Assembly: GCF_045038035.1 (NCBI RefSeq)
Contig: NZ_CP173427.1
Location: forward strand, 5,890,001-5,954,000
From: Paenibacillus_F chitinolyticus_A
GTDB taxonomy: Bacteria; Bacillota; Bacilli; Paenibacillales; NBRC-103111
Length of the DNA: 64,000 bases
Direction: 5' to 3'
The notes below the pieces were generated by a model. That model was not told where the DNA came from, did not search any database, and saw only the letters and a program-made list of their open reading frames with translations. This document shows positions 26,743-34,713 of the stretch, piece by piece. A program made the position numbers and the translations under genes. Within the stretch, counting starts at the first letter, position 1. Each line of letters opens with the position of its first letter.

Positions 26743-28482
26743 ATGATAAAACTCGATAACTTATCCTTCTCGTTTCCTCAAAAAGAACTATTTAACAACA
26801 TTTCATTTACGTTAGAAGAAGCACAACATTGCGCTTTTATCGGAACAAGCGGCAGTGGGAAAAGCACATTGATAGATATACTGATGGACCCGGAAAGATA
26901 TCTTTTCGATGGTAAATTAGAGATGGACCCCGATTGTACAATTGGATACGTAAGTCAGTTCTCAGAACTAGACAACACGAAAGAAACAACCGTTTTTGAA
27001 TATATAGGAGAACCATTTATAAAGCTTCAAAATGAAATTCAATCGATTTGCACGGAAATGGAAACCTCAACAGATATAGAACCGTTACTGGAAAAGTATC
27101 AATTCGCTTTAGACGCATTGGATGCTATTGGCGGGGATGATTTTGAAAGCAACATTCATAAGCAGCTAAATGTAGCAAACCTTATGAAGCGAAGAGATAG
27201 TAAGGCAGCCGACCTGAGCGGCGGGGAATTCAAACTTATTCAAGTGATGAAGGAAATGCTTAATCGTCCCGACATATTGATTATGGACGAGCCTGATGTA
27301 TTTCTAGACTTCGAAAACCTAAATGCGCTTAAAAAACTTATTCATTCGTACAAAGGCATACTACTGGTTGTTACGCACAACCGATATCTATTGAATCATT
27401 GTTTCAATAAAATTATACACCTTGAAAATAGGGAGATCCAGGAGTTTGATGGGCGATATATCGAGTATAACTTCTCATTGCTTCAGACAAAAATGGAGCT
27501 GCAAGAGCTCGCGGTCGCTGAACAAGAAGAGATGGAGAGAAACGATACGATCATCAACAATCTTAGAGTTATCGCAACTTACAATTCAGACGCTTCGAGA
27601 GGGAGAGCGTTAAAAGCTAGAGTTAGATTTCAAGAAAGACTGGAAGCGCGTCGAATTAAAGCGCCATTCGTTGAAATTAAACAACCGAATATCAGTTTTG
27701 GTGTGGATAACGAAATGGAAGACGCTATTGTTGTAAGTGTCCGTCATTATAGTGTTGGCTTTGATGAGCTGCTGCTAGACAATGTTAATTTTGAGATAAA
27801 ATCTACGGATAAAGTAGCTATTATCGGCGCAAACGGTACCGGGAAAACGACCTTACTTCGAGACATCTTTAAAAATTATCATGCTTCCATTGAAATCAAT
27901 GCTGATGCTAAAGTAGCTTATTTGTCTCAGCTTCAAGGTGAAATGCTAAAGGACGCTAATACAATACTAGAAGAATTCATCGATGCAGGGTTCAAAACTT
28001 ACGATGAGATCGGATTGTATCTTTCCAACTATGGCTTTGAAGGGGAAACCCTTAGTCAAAAGATAGAATCTCTATCTGGTGGAGAAAAAAATTTACTTCA
28101 ATTGGCTAAGGTTTCCGCCAGTAAAGCAAACGTATTACTTCTTGATGAACCGACAAGCCATTTAGATACCTATACACAACTAGCACTGGAGAAAGCCATT
28201 GAAAAATTTAAAGGCGCGATTCTCATGGTTTCCCATGATTTCTATTCTGTTGTAAATGGTATGGATTATGTTTTAATTATTGACGATAAGACGATTAGAA
28301 AAATGACTTTGCCAAAGTTTAGACAGATGATTTATGATAGTCATTTTGATAAAGATTATTTAGAAACGGAACAAAAGAAAAAATCAGTTGAAATGAAAAT
28401 AGAATTGGCTCTAAAAAATACTGATTTTGAACTTGCAAAAGGATTGGTAGAGGAGCTGGAAGAGCTGATTAAATGGCTTTAA
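26743..28482 (+). CDS. ABC-F family ATPase
   Basis: A 579-residue soluble protein with two ABC ATPase domains and no membrane segment. Walker A motifs are GTSGSGKST (about residue 33) and GANGTGKTT (about 365). The signature motifs are LSGGE in both halves, Walker B is ILIMDEPD and VLLLDEPT, and the interdomain linker (about 235-320) is charged and helical. ABC-F proteins act on the ribosome; some give resistance to drugs that bind the 50S subunit, others are translation factors. Which group this belongs to cannot be decided. ATG 26743 has AAAGG 8 bases upstream. It is clearly more AT-rich than the helicase next to it, suggesting transfer. A small CACTA/TAGTG hairpin (26712-26724) precedes the RBS, but I see no leader peptide. 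Confidence 0.92.
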   Translation: MIKLDNLSFSFPQKELFNNISFTLEEAQHCAFIGTSGSGKSTLIDILMDPERYLFDGKLEMDPDCTIGYVSQFSELDNTKETTVFEYIGEPFIKLQNEIQSICTEMETSTDIEPLLEKYQFALDALDAIGGDDFESNIHKQLNVANLMKRRDSKAADLSGGEFKLIQVMKEMLNRPDILIMDEPDVFLDFENLNALKKLIHSYKGILLVVTHNRYLLNHCFNKIIHLENREIQEFDGRYIEYNFSLLQTKMELQELAVAEQEEMERNDTIINNLRVIATYNSDASRGRALKARVRFQERLEARRIKAPFVEIKQPNISFGVDNEMEDAIVVSVRHYSVGFDELLLDNVNFEIKSTDKVAIIGANGTGKTTLLRDIFKNYHASIEINADAKVAYLSQLQGEMLKDANTILEEFIDAGFKTYDEIGLYLSNYGFEGETLSQKIESLSGGEKNLLQLAKVSASKANVLLLDEPTSHLDTYTQLALEKAIEKFKGAILMVSHDFYSVVNGMDYVLIIDDKTIRKMTLPKFRQMIYDSHFDKDYLETEQKKKSVEMKIELALKNTDFELAKGLVEELEELIKWL

Positions 28483-28553
28483 ATGACAACCCTCGAAGTG
28501 AGGTCAGTTAGCAATAAAACATGATGATAGTGGAAAAATATCAACGATGTAAC

Positions 28554-28591
28554 CCAAACAAACCACTCCATTCCCGGAAGTGGTTTGTTTG
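28554..28591 (+). terminator. Terminator after the ABC-F gene
   Basis: Hairpin AAACAAACCACT / AGTGGTTTGTTT around a CCATTCCCGGA loop. Confidence 0.88.
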
Positions 28592-28716
28592 AATTCCCAA
28601 CTGCACTAATAATGTATTCAATGCGACGCAGGACGTTGCCGCCATCTTCCCCCAATTATAGGCAGTTTGATGATACAATAACGGGACAAGATTATGGCGA
28701 ATACGGAGGGATGCGC

Positions 28717-29577
28717 ATGGAAAATAATCCTAGTCGAAACAAAGAGAACTCTCTTTCTCATTCCGAAGAGAAGCAAGAACATGAGAATGACCACCCATAT
28801 GCAGACGAGGAGTGGGACTTTGAGTCGGAAGAGGAGGATGACGACGGGGGTTCATCGGCCAACCGACGGAAGTGGATCAGAAATACGGTCATATTCCTGC
28901 TCGTTGCCGCTCTAGTCGGAAATATATTGGCCTTCTGGCCGCAAATCTACAACATGAAGACGCTCCCGCTCTTGTTCGGGTCGAGGGAATTATCCAGCCA
29001 AGCTGAAATCCAAAGCTATAAAGAAGCGGTTGTTACAGTCAGCACGGACAACGGCAAGGGCACCGGATTTCACATTAACGGCGGCTATATTGTGACCAAC
29101 TACCACGTCATCGAAGATAACGGCTATATTATAGTGAAATTCCCGGGGCAAAGTCAGAGTTATAAAGCGGAGCTGTCGGCCAGCGATCCCGATCTGGATA
29201 TCGCCATACTGAAGGCGGACATCGGGGATCAACGGCTGCCGTTTATTGAAGTCGAGCGAGACAACAAACAGTGGGAGCCTGATGAACAAATCTACGTGAT
29301 TGGCAATCCGCTTCATCTCACGCAAATCGCCATCAAAGGGGCTATTATCGGCATGGTCCCGATCCAAGGCCGTCGGACGCCGGTCATGGCCCTTGATGCG
29401 CCGGTCTATAAGGGCAATAGCGGCTCTCCCGTCATTAACAAGCGTGGCAAAGCCATCGCCGTTGTATTCGCCACTGCCGATGTCGAGCATCAAGACCAAA
29501 TGATAGAGGCCGGTTTGGCCGTACCGATTGCCGACATGGAGACCTTGCTGCGAACTTCGCTTCCGCCAGTAGAATAA
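28717..29577 (+). CDS. Membrane-anchored trypsin-like (S1C) serine protease without PDZ
   Basis: A 286-residue protein. An acidic, disordered cytoplasmic N-terminus (about 1-60) is followed by one membrane segment (about 68-88) and a trypsin-like domain. The triad is His in TNYHVIED (about 129), Asp in DLDIAILKAD (about 165) and Ser in YKGNSGSPV (about 233). The chain ends soon after the protease fold, so the PDZ domain of HtrA proteins is absent. ATG 28717 has GGAGGG 7 bases upstream. It acts outside the membrane; targets unknown. It is a second, distinct protease from the one at 8923. Confidence 0.88.
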   Translation: MENNPSRNKENSLSHSEEKQEHENDHPYADEEWDFESEEEDDDGGSSANRRKWIRNTVIFLLVAALVGNILAFWPQIYNMKTLPLLFGSRELSSQAEIQSYKEAVVTVSTDNGKGTGFHINGGYIVTNYHVIEDNGYIIVKFPGQSQSYKAELSASDPDLDIAILKADIGDQRLPFIEVERDNKQWEPDEQIYVIGNPLHLTQIAIKGAIIGMVPIQGRRTPVMALDAPVYKGNSGSPVINKRGKAIAVVFATADVEHQDQMIEAGLAVPIADMETLLRTSLPPVE

Positions 29578-29586
29578 AAACTTTAA

Positions 29587-29955
29587 TATTTTCGACATAT
29601 TACTACAGCAGAAAGTTTCGTAAATAATTTTTCCGATAAAGGAAATTTTGATTATAGTGTGCAAAGTCTACAAAAACTTGACGAATTGCTAGAAGAGTTA
29701 TGTGAGTATCAAATCGATGATGATACATTAGATTCTGTTTCTTCTATGGCTGGATGTTACATTTTTGAAGTGGCAAGAAGGAATTATGGGGGACGGTACA
29801 TTTGGGTACAAGAAAGAGACCAACCCGTCTTAGTTACTGGAGAGCCTGAATATTCGATTTCTATATTTGCCTTCGATAAAGTTAGAGGCAGAATTCGGAA
29901 TGGTAAAGAAGATGATATACCCTATTATTTCGATGGCTATATCGAAGCAGTTTAA
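29587..29955 (+). pseudogene. Hypothetical gene lacking its 5' end
   Basis: The frame is open from 29587, nine bases after the protease stop, and the sequence before any start codon already looks protein-like (TTAESFVNNFSDKGNFDYS, then VQSLQKLDELLEEL). The only candidate start, GTG 29659, falls inside that stretch and has no RBS. The rest has GCYIFEVARRNYGG, IWVQERDQPVLV and a final YYFDGYIEAV. I do not recognise the family. Most likely the 5' end was lost when the protease gene came to lie next to it. A terminator follows at 30025. Confidence 0.6.
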
Positions 29956-30024
29956 AAAGGCAAGAATACAGGGTACAGAGCTACAATTGTTTAAGTAGCT
30001 TAGAGGAATTAAACAACTTATTCC

Positions 30025-30057
30025 AAACCCGGACCTTTCTAAAGGCCGGGTTTGTTT
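30025..30057 (+). terminator. Terminator
   Basis: Hairpin AAACCCGG / CCGGGTTT extended by CCTTT / AAAGG, with TTTGTTT after it. Could act in both directions. Confidence 0.9.
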
Positions 30058-30164
30058 CGCTTATGACGGTATTTTAAATGCCCCTGTTATCGAGCAACAA
30101 TAGAGATAACAAAAGATATGAAAATCTATATGATTTTAATGATATGTGAAACTAACCTGAATGT

Positions 30165-30587
30165 TCAAATCTCTATGCATGTCTCCAAAAACTCAAGATA
30201 TTTCGGGTCGTCTTCCATAAAAATCTCAATACCGGCGCCCATGTAAGCCCGAGTTAACTCGTCAGCTGCCTTTTCAAAGTTTTCCTGTTCGTAATATAAC
30301 TGCCCCAGCCGAAGATGAATATACGGATTCCCCAACCCCTTCGGACACTGTACGGCATTAAAAAAGCACTTGAAGGCCTTATCGTAATTCTTCATACGAT
30401 AGTGGACATCCCCAATAGCTGCATATATCCAGGTAGCTGCCTCCCATTCTTGATGATTTTCAGGCAATAAACGGAGGGCGGCCATATAATTTTGCTTGGC
30501 GGCGTCAAGATCGCCTGTCTTCACTAAATCATCGCCTTGTTTACATAGAGCCCTAATTGCGGAATAAGTGGAATCTGGCAGATGCAA
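30165..30587 (-). CDS. TPR-repeat protein
   Basis: A 140-residue all-helical protein with three to four tetratricopeptide-like repeats: LDAAKQNYMAALRLLPEN, YDKAFKCFFNAVQCPKG and FEKAADELTRAYMGAG follow the TPR spacing of small and large residues. The C-terminal FMEDDPKYLEFLET resembles a tail seen in bacterial TPR proteins encoded near toxin or immunity genes. No membrane segment; probably a cytoplasmic protein-protein adaptor. The remnant at 30626-30781 lies just upstream on the same strand. Confidence 0.82.
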   Translation of the reverse strand: MHLPDSTYSAIRALCKQGDDLVKTGDLDAAKQNYMAALRLLPENHQEWEAATWIYAAIGDVHYRMKNYDKAFKCFFNAVQCPKGLGNPYIHLRLGQLYYEQENFEKAADELTRAYMGAGIEIFMEDDPKYLEFLETCIEI

Positions 30588-30625
30588 CGCGATCTCTCCT
30601 GTTCTATTGATTGGATTAAGGAATT

Positions 30626-30781
30626 TTAGCCAATGATCGTTTGTTGGCTTTCATCAAAAATGATGGCATCTGGTATTACCGATAAATAGCCTATCGCCCC
30701 AAAGATATGATCCTTAAATTTCTTTTCATGATCAGGCGGAAATACGAAGCGAATGCGCTCGGCACAGTCTTTGACTTCAGG
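30626..30781 (-). pseudogene. C-terminal fragment of an unidentified gene
   Basis: Fifty-one codons preceded in frame by a TAG and with no start codon. The product includes VKDCAERIRFVFPPDHEKKF and GAIGYLSVIPDAIIFDESQQ, which reads as a genuine protein end, not a chance frame. It lies 40 bases upstream of the TPR gene. The rest of the gap 30588-31133 holds a dispersed repeat and AT-rich DNA with the AraC gene's RBS (AAAGGAGGG). Confidence 0.5.
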
Positions 30782-30858
30782 CTAACAATCTCATATGAGA
30801 AGTCTACCAAATTTTTAAGCCTAATTCATAAAATATAGCCTCTGAATCGAGTATTTAA

Positions 30859-30950
30859 AGGTAGGCAACTATGCGAGGCGACAAGCTCCTTTGGTATTTT
30901 CGCCGATAGACCCGTTAAGCTGAACCGAATCATAAGTGACAGCGAAATTT
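30859..30950 (+). repeat. Dispersed repeat with part of the 5' module
   Basis: The core at 30897-30950 matches the 18841 copy nearly base for base through GACCCGTTAAGCTGAAC. It is preceded by ggtaggcaactatgcgaggc, the end of the 5' module also seen at 34531-34552. Confidence 0.8.
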
Positions 30951-31133
30951 TTTGGTAGTGGCAAGTGCAGAAGCCTGTCCGGCAATCGGGTAACATAGCT
31001 AAATGTTACAAATACTCGGATTTGTTGGGATCGATCCTCAGGAGATCCTCGACATACTGACTTTTTCGTGCAGAAAATGCAAGGTAATTATTTTGTATCT
31101 GCCATAAAATTTATCTAGAAAGGAGGGAAAACG

Positions 31134-31982
31134 ATGGATTGGTTGGACAGGATGAATAGCGCCTTGGAATATATCGAAACAAATCTAGCGGACAATATCT
31201 CATATGATGAAATAGCGCAGAGAGCCTATTGCTCCACATATCATTTTCAACGAATGTTTCCGTTTATTACTGGAGTAACGTTATCTGAGTACATTCGACG
31301 TCGACGGTTGACATTGGCAGCATTTGAACTGCAGACAACGGACGCAAAGGTTATTGATGTGGCTATGAAATATGGATATGATTCGCCAGAAGCGTTTGCA
31401 CGGGCGTTTAAGAATCTTCATGGGATAATGCCAATATCTGCGCGAGATAAAGGTGCCTCTCTAAAAGCCTATCCTCGAATGTCCTTTCATATTTCAATAA
31501 AAGGAGATGTCGAAATGAATTACCGCATCGAATCAAAAGGTCCTTTTGAGATGTTTGGAGCTTATGGTCTGGTCAATTCCGATCCCCAAAAAGTATATGC
31601 TGAAGTTGCTCAATTCCGTCAACAATGTGATGTGGATGGCAGTGTTGAAGGGATAAATGGATTACTGGGACGCTTTAGTAACACCATCTTGCACGCTGCC
31701 TTATATGATCATACTGGAACATCTTTTAAATACATGGTGAGTTATTTTTTGCCAAAAGGGCCTGAAATTCCAGAGAGATTTACAAAACTTTCTGTTCCAG
31801 CATTAACGTGGGCGGTTTTCCCAGAACCGCAATGTGATTTAATAAAGTTATGGGAACGTATTTATTCCGAATGGTTTCCGACATCGGAATACGAACAGGT
31901 TGAAGGCCCTAGCTTCGAAATGTATTATGGAACGACAGGGTATGTTACTGGGGAGATTTGGATTCCGGTGAAGAAAAAATAG
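31134..31982 (+). CDS. AraC family regulator with GyrI-like effector domain
   Basis: A 282-residue regulator. Two AraC helix-turn-helix units occupy about residues 1-105 (ISYDEIAQRAYCSTYHFQRM; VIDVAMKYGYDSPEAFARAF). A GyrI/SOUL-type small-molecule binding domain follows from about 125, ending in EGPSFEMYYG and the final IWIPVKKK. This is the Rob/SoxS-with-GyrI architecture used for sensing lipophilic or cationic compounds. RBS AAAGGAGGG is 8 bases before ATG 31134. No partner gene lies downstream in the same direction; a terminator follows. Confidence 0.93.
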   Translation: MDWLDRMNSALEYIETNLADNISYDEIAQRAYCSTYHFQRMFPFITGVTLSEYIRRRRLTLAAFELQTTDAKVIDVAMKYGYDSPEAFARAFKNLHGIMPISARDKGASLKAYPRMSFHISIKGDVEMNYRIESKGPFEMFGAYGLVNSDPQKVYAEVAQFRQQCDVDGSVEGINGLLGRFSNTILHAALYDHTGTSFKYMVSYFLPKGPEIPERFTKLSVPALTWAVFPEPQCDLIKLWERIYSEWFPTSEYEQVEGPSFEMYYGTTGYVTGEIWIPVKKK

Positions 31983-32043
31983 TTTTTACTCGAGTGAATG
32001 TATTGCACTAACGAAAATGAAAGAGAACAAAGTAAATCAAGGG

Positions 32044-32069
32044 AAGGCCATCCATAAAGGATGGCCTTT
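32044..32069 (+). terminator. Terminator after the AraC gene
   Basis: Hairpin AAGGCCATCC / GGATGGCCTT with a short T run. Confidence 0.9.
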
Positions 32070-32080
32070 ATTCAGAATTT

Positions 32081-32128
32081 GCCGCTACAGACAACGCGGT
32101 GAACCTTATCACAAGTGACGGCGAAATT
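32081..32128 (+). repeat. Dispersed repeat, variant left half
   Basis: GCCGCTACAGACAACGCGGT followed by GAACCTTATCACAAGTGACG and GCGAAA. The left half follows the ATAGACAGCGCG variant also present at 39214 and 54908; the right half is the common one. Confidence 0.75.
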
Positions 32129-32895
32129 ACCACTCCTTTACCAATAGAGCTATTGTAGATCAGGCCTGTTGATTAACCAAATTATGTAACTTAAATAACC
32201 CCATCGGGATTACGTATCTGAATCATTTGCTGAATACTTACAATCCATTTTACTGGTAATATCAACAGGTCTGTAGCAGTATATAAAAATATATGAAGTT
32301 GAATGCTTTTGCGATTAATTGATCAGAAGCCTACACAAAATTAAATAGAAACTTTAAATCAGGATTTTGTTAATGAATAAAGATGAGGTAGAAGTACTTC
32401 TTGGATTAGACCGAGGTGCTCTTAGTGAAAGTAGGCAAAATGCAGTCGTTTTAAGTCTGTGCAATAAAGATATAAAAACTTAAACAATTAAACTAATTAT
32501 TCGCGTAAGGGGATTAATTAATTGTGTGATTCTAAAAGTATAGTTTCTGATCTGCAATTCCAAAAAGCAAGTCGAAATGCAGAAAATGTAATTACTATTC
32601 AAGAAGTCAATTGAAAGCTTAACCTTACAAGGACGAAAATCAATAATGAAAGCATACTGGATGGCCTCGATACGTTTACGGCCCCACACACGCTCCATCA
32701 GGCCAGCACAAAGGAGAACGTCCATCACAGGCGTTCTCCTTTTCGTCACGGATGATCTTCCATTGTCTCTCTTTCTACTTGCTGCGCATCGGAATACCGA
32801 GCGAGCGCCGAATTTGTCCTGCGCTAAAAATGGTAAAGCGAAGCTTTAGCTCTGTGTTGACTGAACTCCTTATAACCATGTTGCATCAGGGCCGT
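32129..32895. other. Long gap with no confident gene
   Basis: AT-rich DNA. The best frame is ATG 32373 to 32483 (36 codons, beginning MNKDEVEVLLGLDRGAL, no RBS), perhaps a gene fragment. A symmetrical hairpin AAAGGAGAACG / CGTTCTCCTTT at 32710-32743 is a bidirectional terminator candidate. Nothing else supported. Confidence 0.4.
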
Positions 32896-32899
32896 AAAA

Positions 32900-33790
32900 T
32901 CATCCGTCCGACGGGGCGAACTTCCCCACATCTGGTTCGAATGCCGCTCCACTCGCCAGGTTCAGCTCTACGTGGGTGGTTCCGCGATCGTCGGTCAGCA
33001 CGATCATTCGCGACCCGACGACGGGAACGCGGTCGGCGCTGGTGCGCATGTGTGCTGAGACGACACGAGGAGCACCGTCAACGATATAGTTTACCTCAAC
33101 CGTGAACATCGGGAAATTAAAGAGCCAACTGTTAGTAAAATTCACGGCGGTCAACGTCCCGGTCCATGACGAACCCTCCACGCGGAGTCGCTCGATGTCC
33201 GCCTGACGCCGCCGGGCGTGGGCGATAGAGCCGGGCAACCGCAGGAGCGCGAGAGCGGCCCAGAGGGCGAAGCACGCTCCGACGACGGCGCCGAGCTCTG
33301 GCGGGATCGTCGGCGATGTCGCTATGGCCTCGAGGTCAAAGGGGCGCGACAGGTCGCTTGTCAGCGTCCAGAGCAGGAGGACTCCCGCGACTGCTGCGAG
33401 TCCTCCTGCTACCGATAGCGTCGCGAACAGGCCGGCCACCCTGGTCTGTCCGAACTGCTCAATTGATCGCGAGTACACTCCGCCGGTGGTACCGATCGCG
33501 ACGAACAGCAGTAAAACGGAGACGCCCACTGTGACCGGATGACCGAGGAGCATATTGATCGCCGGTGTCGGTGCCATGCCGAACAGTGCGCCGAACGGCA
33601 CTGAGCCTGTCAGCGACCACAGTGCAGCGGCTGTGAGCAGCCACGGCATCAGCGGAGCCGCGCGTCCGACGCGACGTCCCGGCCGGAGCATAGTCATCCG
33701 TCCGTTCTTATCCGTGGTGGAGAACAGCGGCAGCGTCTCGATATGTTCTTGCTGCCCGTGCTTCTGCTGACCCTCCGCAGCATCCTTCAT
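32900..33790 (-). CDS. High-GC integral membrane protein, probably of actinobacterial origin
   Basis: A 296-residue protein with four to five membrane helices (WLLTAAALWSL, VTVGVSVLLLFVAIG, AVAGVLLLWTLT, ACFALWAALALL) and a C-terminal soluble domain of about 100 residues. That domain ends in a beta-rich region with VVGSRMIVLTDDRGTTHV. I do not recognise the family; similar plans occur in actinobacterial proteins. Codon use is dominated by G/C third positions and differs sharply from all neighbours. ATG 33790 is chosen because GGGAGG lies 9 bases upstream; ATG 33796 is also in frame. The GC-rich block ends abruptly near 32895 and 33870. Confidence 0.7.
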   Translation of the reverse strand: MKDAAEGQQKHGQQEHIETLPLFSTTDKNGRMTMLRPGRRVGRAAPLMPWLLTAAALWSLTGSVPFGALFGMAPTPAINMLLGHPVTVGVSVLLLFVAIGTTGGVYSRSIEQFGQTRVAGLFATLSVAGGLAAVAGVLLLWTLTSDLSRPFDLEAIATSPTIPPELGAVVGACFALWAALALLRLPGSIAHARRRQADIERLRVEGSSWTGTLTAVNFTNSWLFNFPMFTVEVNYIVDGAPRVVSAHMRTSADRVPVVGSRMIVLTDDRGTTHVELNLASGAAFEPDVGKFAPSDG

Positions 33791-33993
33791 TGGCATCGCC
33801 CTCCCGAGGAAGATACTCGTACCCTGAGTGGCGGAGGGGGATTCCCCGCGACGCGGCCAGGACGATCAACTATAAAATGGAGGAGCTTCTCCCCTTTTTC
33901 TTCCTCATTCTTAAACGTTTTTTTGTAGGTGTTATGATATTCTAGGTGCCGTAATAGAAAGTTCAACTTCCTATTATCTTTGTACTCAGCCAT
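33787..33993 (-). CDS. Possible small protein upstream of the high-GC membrane protein (junction frame)
   Basis: From ATG 33993 (RBS GGTGAAGG) a 68-codon frame runs into the membrane protein gene, its TGA overlapping that gene's ATG (ATGA). The first half is AT-rich and protein-like (NRKLNFLLRHLEYHNTYKK). The second half (RPGRVAGNPPPPLRVR) lies in the GC-rich block and looks like a translated leader. It may be a chance fusion across an insertion border that nevertheless couples translation. Confidence 0.35.
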   Translation of the reverse strand: MAEYKDNRKLNFLLRHLEYHNTYKKTFKNEEEKGEKLLHFIVDRPGRVAGNPPPPLRVRVSSSGGRCQ

Positions 33994-34157
33994 ACACACC
34001 TTCACCCCCAAAATTTCTTATCTATATTTTACCACTATAAGGTTGTCCGCTGTAATCCCCCCAAGTCGACATGCATTTCAACATGGCGTGAGCAACTAAC
34101 AGGTACGATAGTTGAACGGAACAAGCAGATCACTGCGCAGCAGCAATTCCTTTCGCA

Positions 34158-34216
34158 TTTTTCGCCGATAGTATCGTTAAACTGAACCTTATCATAAGTG
34201 ACGGCGAAAAATTGGG
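34158..34216 (+). repeat. Dispersed repeat, full core
   Basis: TTTTTCGCCGATAGTATCGT then TAAACTGAACCTTATCATAA and GTGACGGCGAAAAATTGGG. The outer ten bases on each side (TTTTTCGCCG / CGGCGAAAAA) form a perfect inverted repeat, the best-preserved ends of the family. Confidence 0.85.
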
Positions 34217-34407
34217 TGCTGGGGATTGAGAGGGAATGTTAGTGGGTGTATATTTTCCAAATCGTCGCCCGTAATCTTATACGTTGCCTGGTAGGCTGGA
34301 AATGGCGGCGTCTCCGCTCCTTTGTACCCATAATGATAGGCACGTATAACAGGCTCGTCACGATGGGCGTTAAGCGCTGGCTCCTCCGTCGAGAGTCGAT
34401 CCGCGCT
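34192..34407 (-). pseudogene. Unidentified coding remnant ending in the repeat
   Basis: Leftward frame bounded by TGA at both ends, without a start codon. It contains STEEPALNAHRDEPVIRAYH, then GYKGAETPPFPAYQATYKIT and GDDLENIHP, which looks like real protein. The frame runs into the dispersed repeat at 34216. The family is not recognised. The rest of the gap 33994-34713 contains repeat modules and the MerR promoter. Confidence 0.45.
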
Positions 34408-34469
34408 TCATTAATGATTGCCGACTCCTCCCATTGCTCCAGCACACCCAGATCAGGCTGCCGATTTCT

Positions 34470-34552
34470 TCGGTGGCCTTCTGTGCATGTTATGTAGGCT
34501 TGATCATAGCCCCTGCTGGACGGGCATTGGAAGGTTGGCAACTATGCGAGGT
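34470..34552 (+). repeat. 5' module of the dispersed repeat without the core
   Basis: cttcggtggccttctgtgca, then gcttgatcat, gcccctgctgg, cgggcattggaaggttggca and actatgcgaggtggcac. The same order of blocks precedes the core at 18741-18836, and the last block precedes the core at 30859. Confidence 0.7.
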
Positions 34553-34599
34553 GGCACAATTCTCTTGAAGAATTTTTAGGATTAATTATGTCGAATAAC

Positions 34600-34634
34600 T
34601 CAAACACAAACGGCAAAAATGCCGTTTGTTTGTT
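34600..34634. terminator. Terminator upstream of merR
   Basis: Hairpin ACAAACGGCA / TGCCGTTTGT around AAAA with T-rich 3' flank. Confidence 0.85.
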
Positions 34635-34649
34635 GTTGAAAAATCATTC

Positions 34650-34680
34650 TTGACTTGGAGTTAACTCCAAGTTATAGAAT
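34650..34680 (+). promoter_or_regulatory. MerR-type promoter with 18-bp palindrome
   Basis: TTGACT (34650-34655) and TAGAAT (34675-34680) are separated by 19 bases, the long spacer typical of MerR-activated promoters. The perfect palindrome CTTGGAGTTAACTCCAAG (34654-34671) lies between them. Its CTT-N-AAG form is like operators of the AdhR/NmlR group of MerR regulators. Confidence 0.8.
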
Positions 34681-34713
34681 ACAGGTAATCCTACGTAGGG
34701 AGCTGTTAATAAG

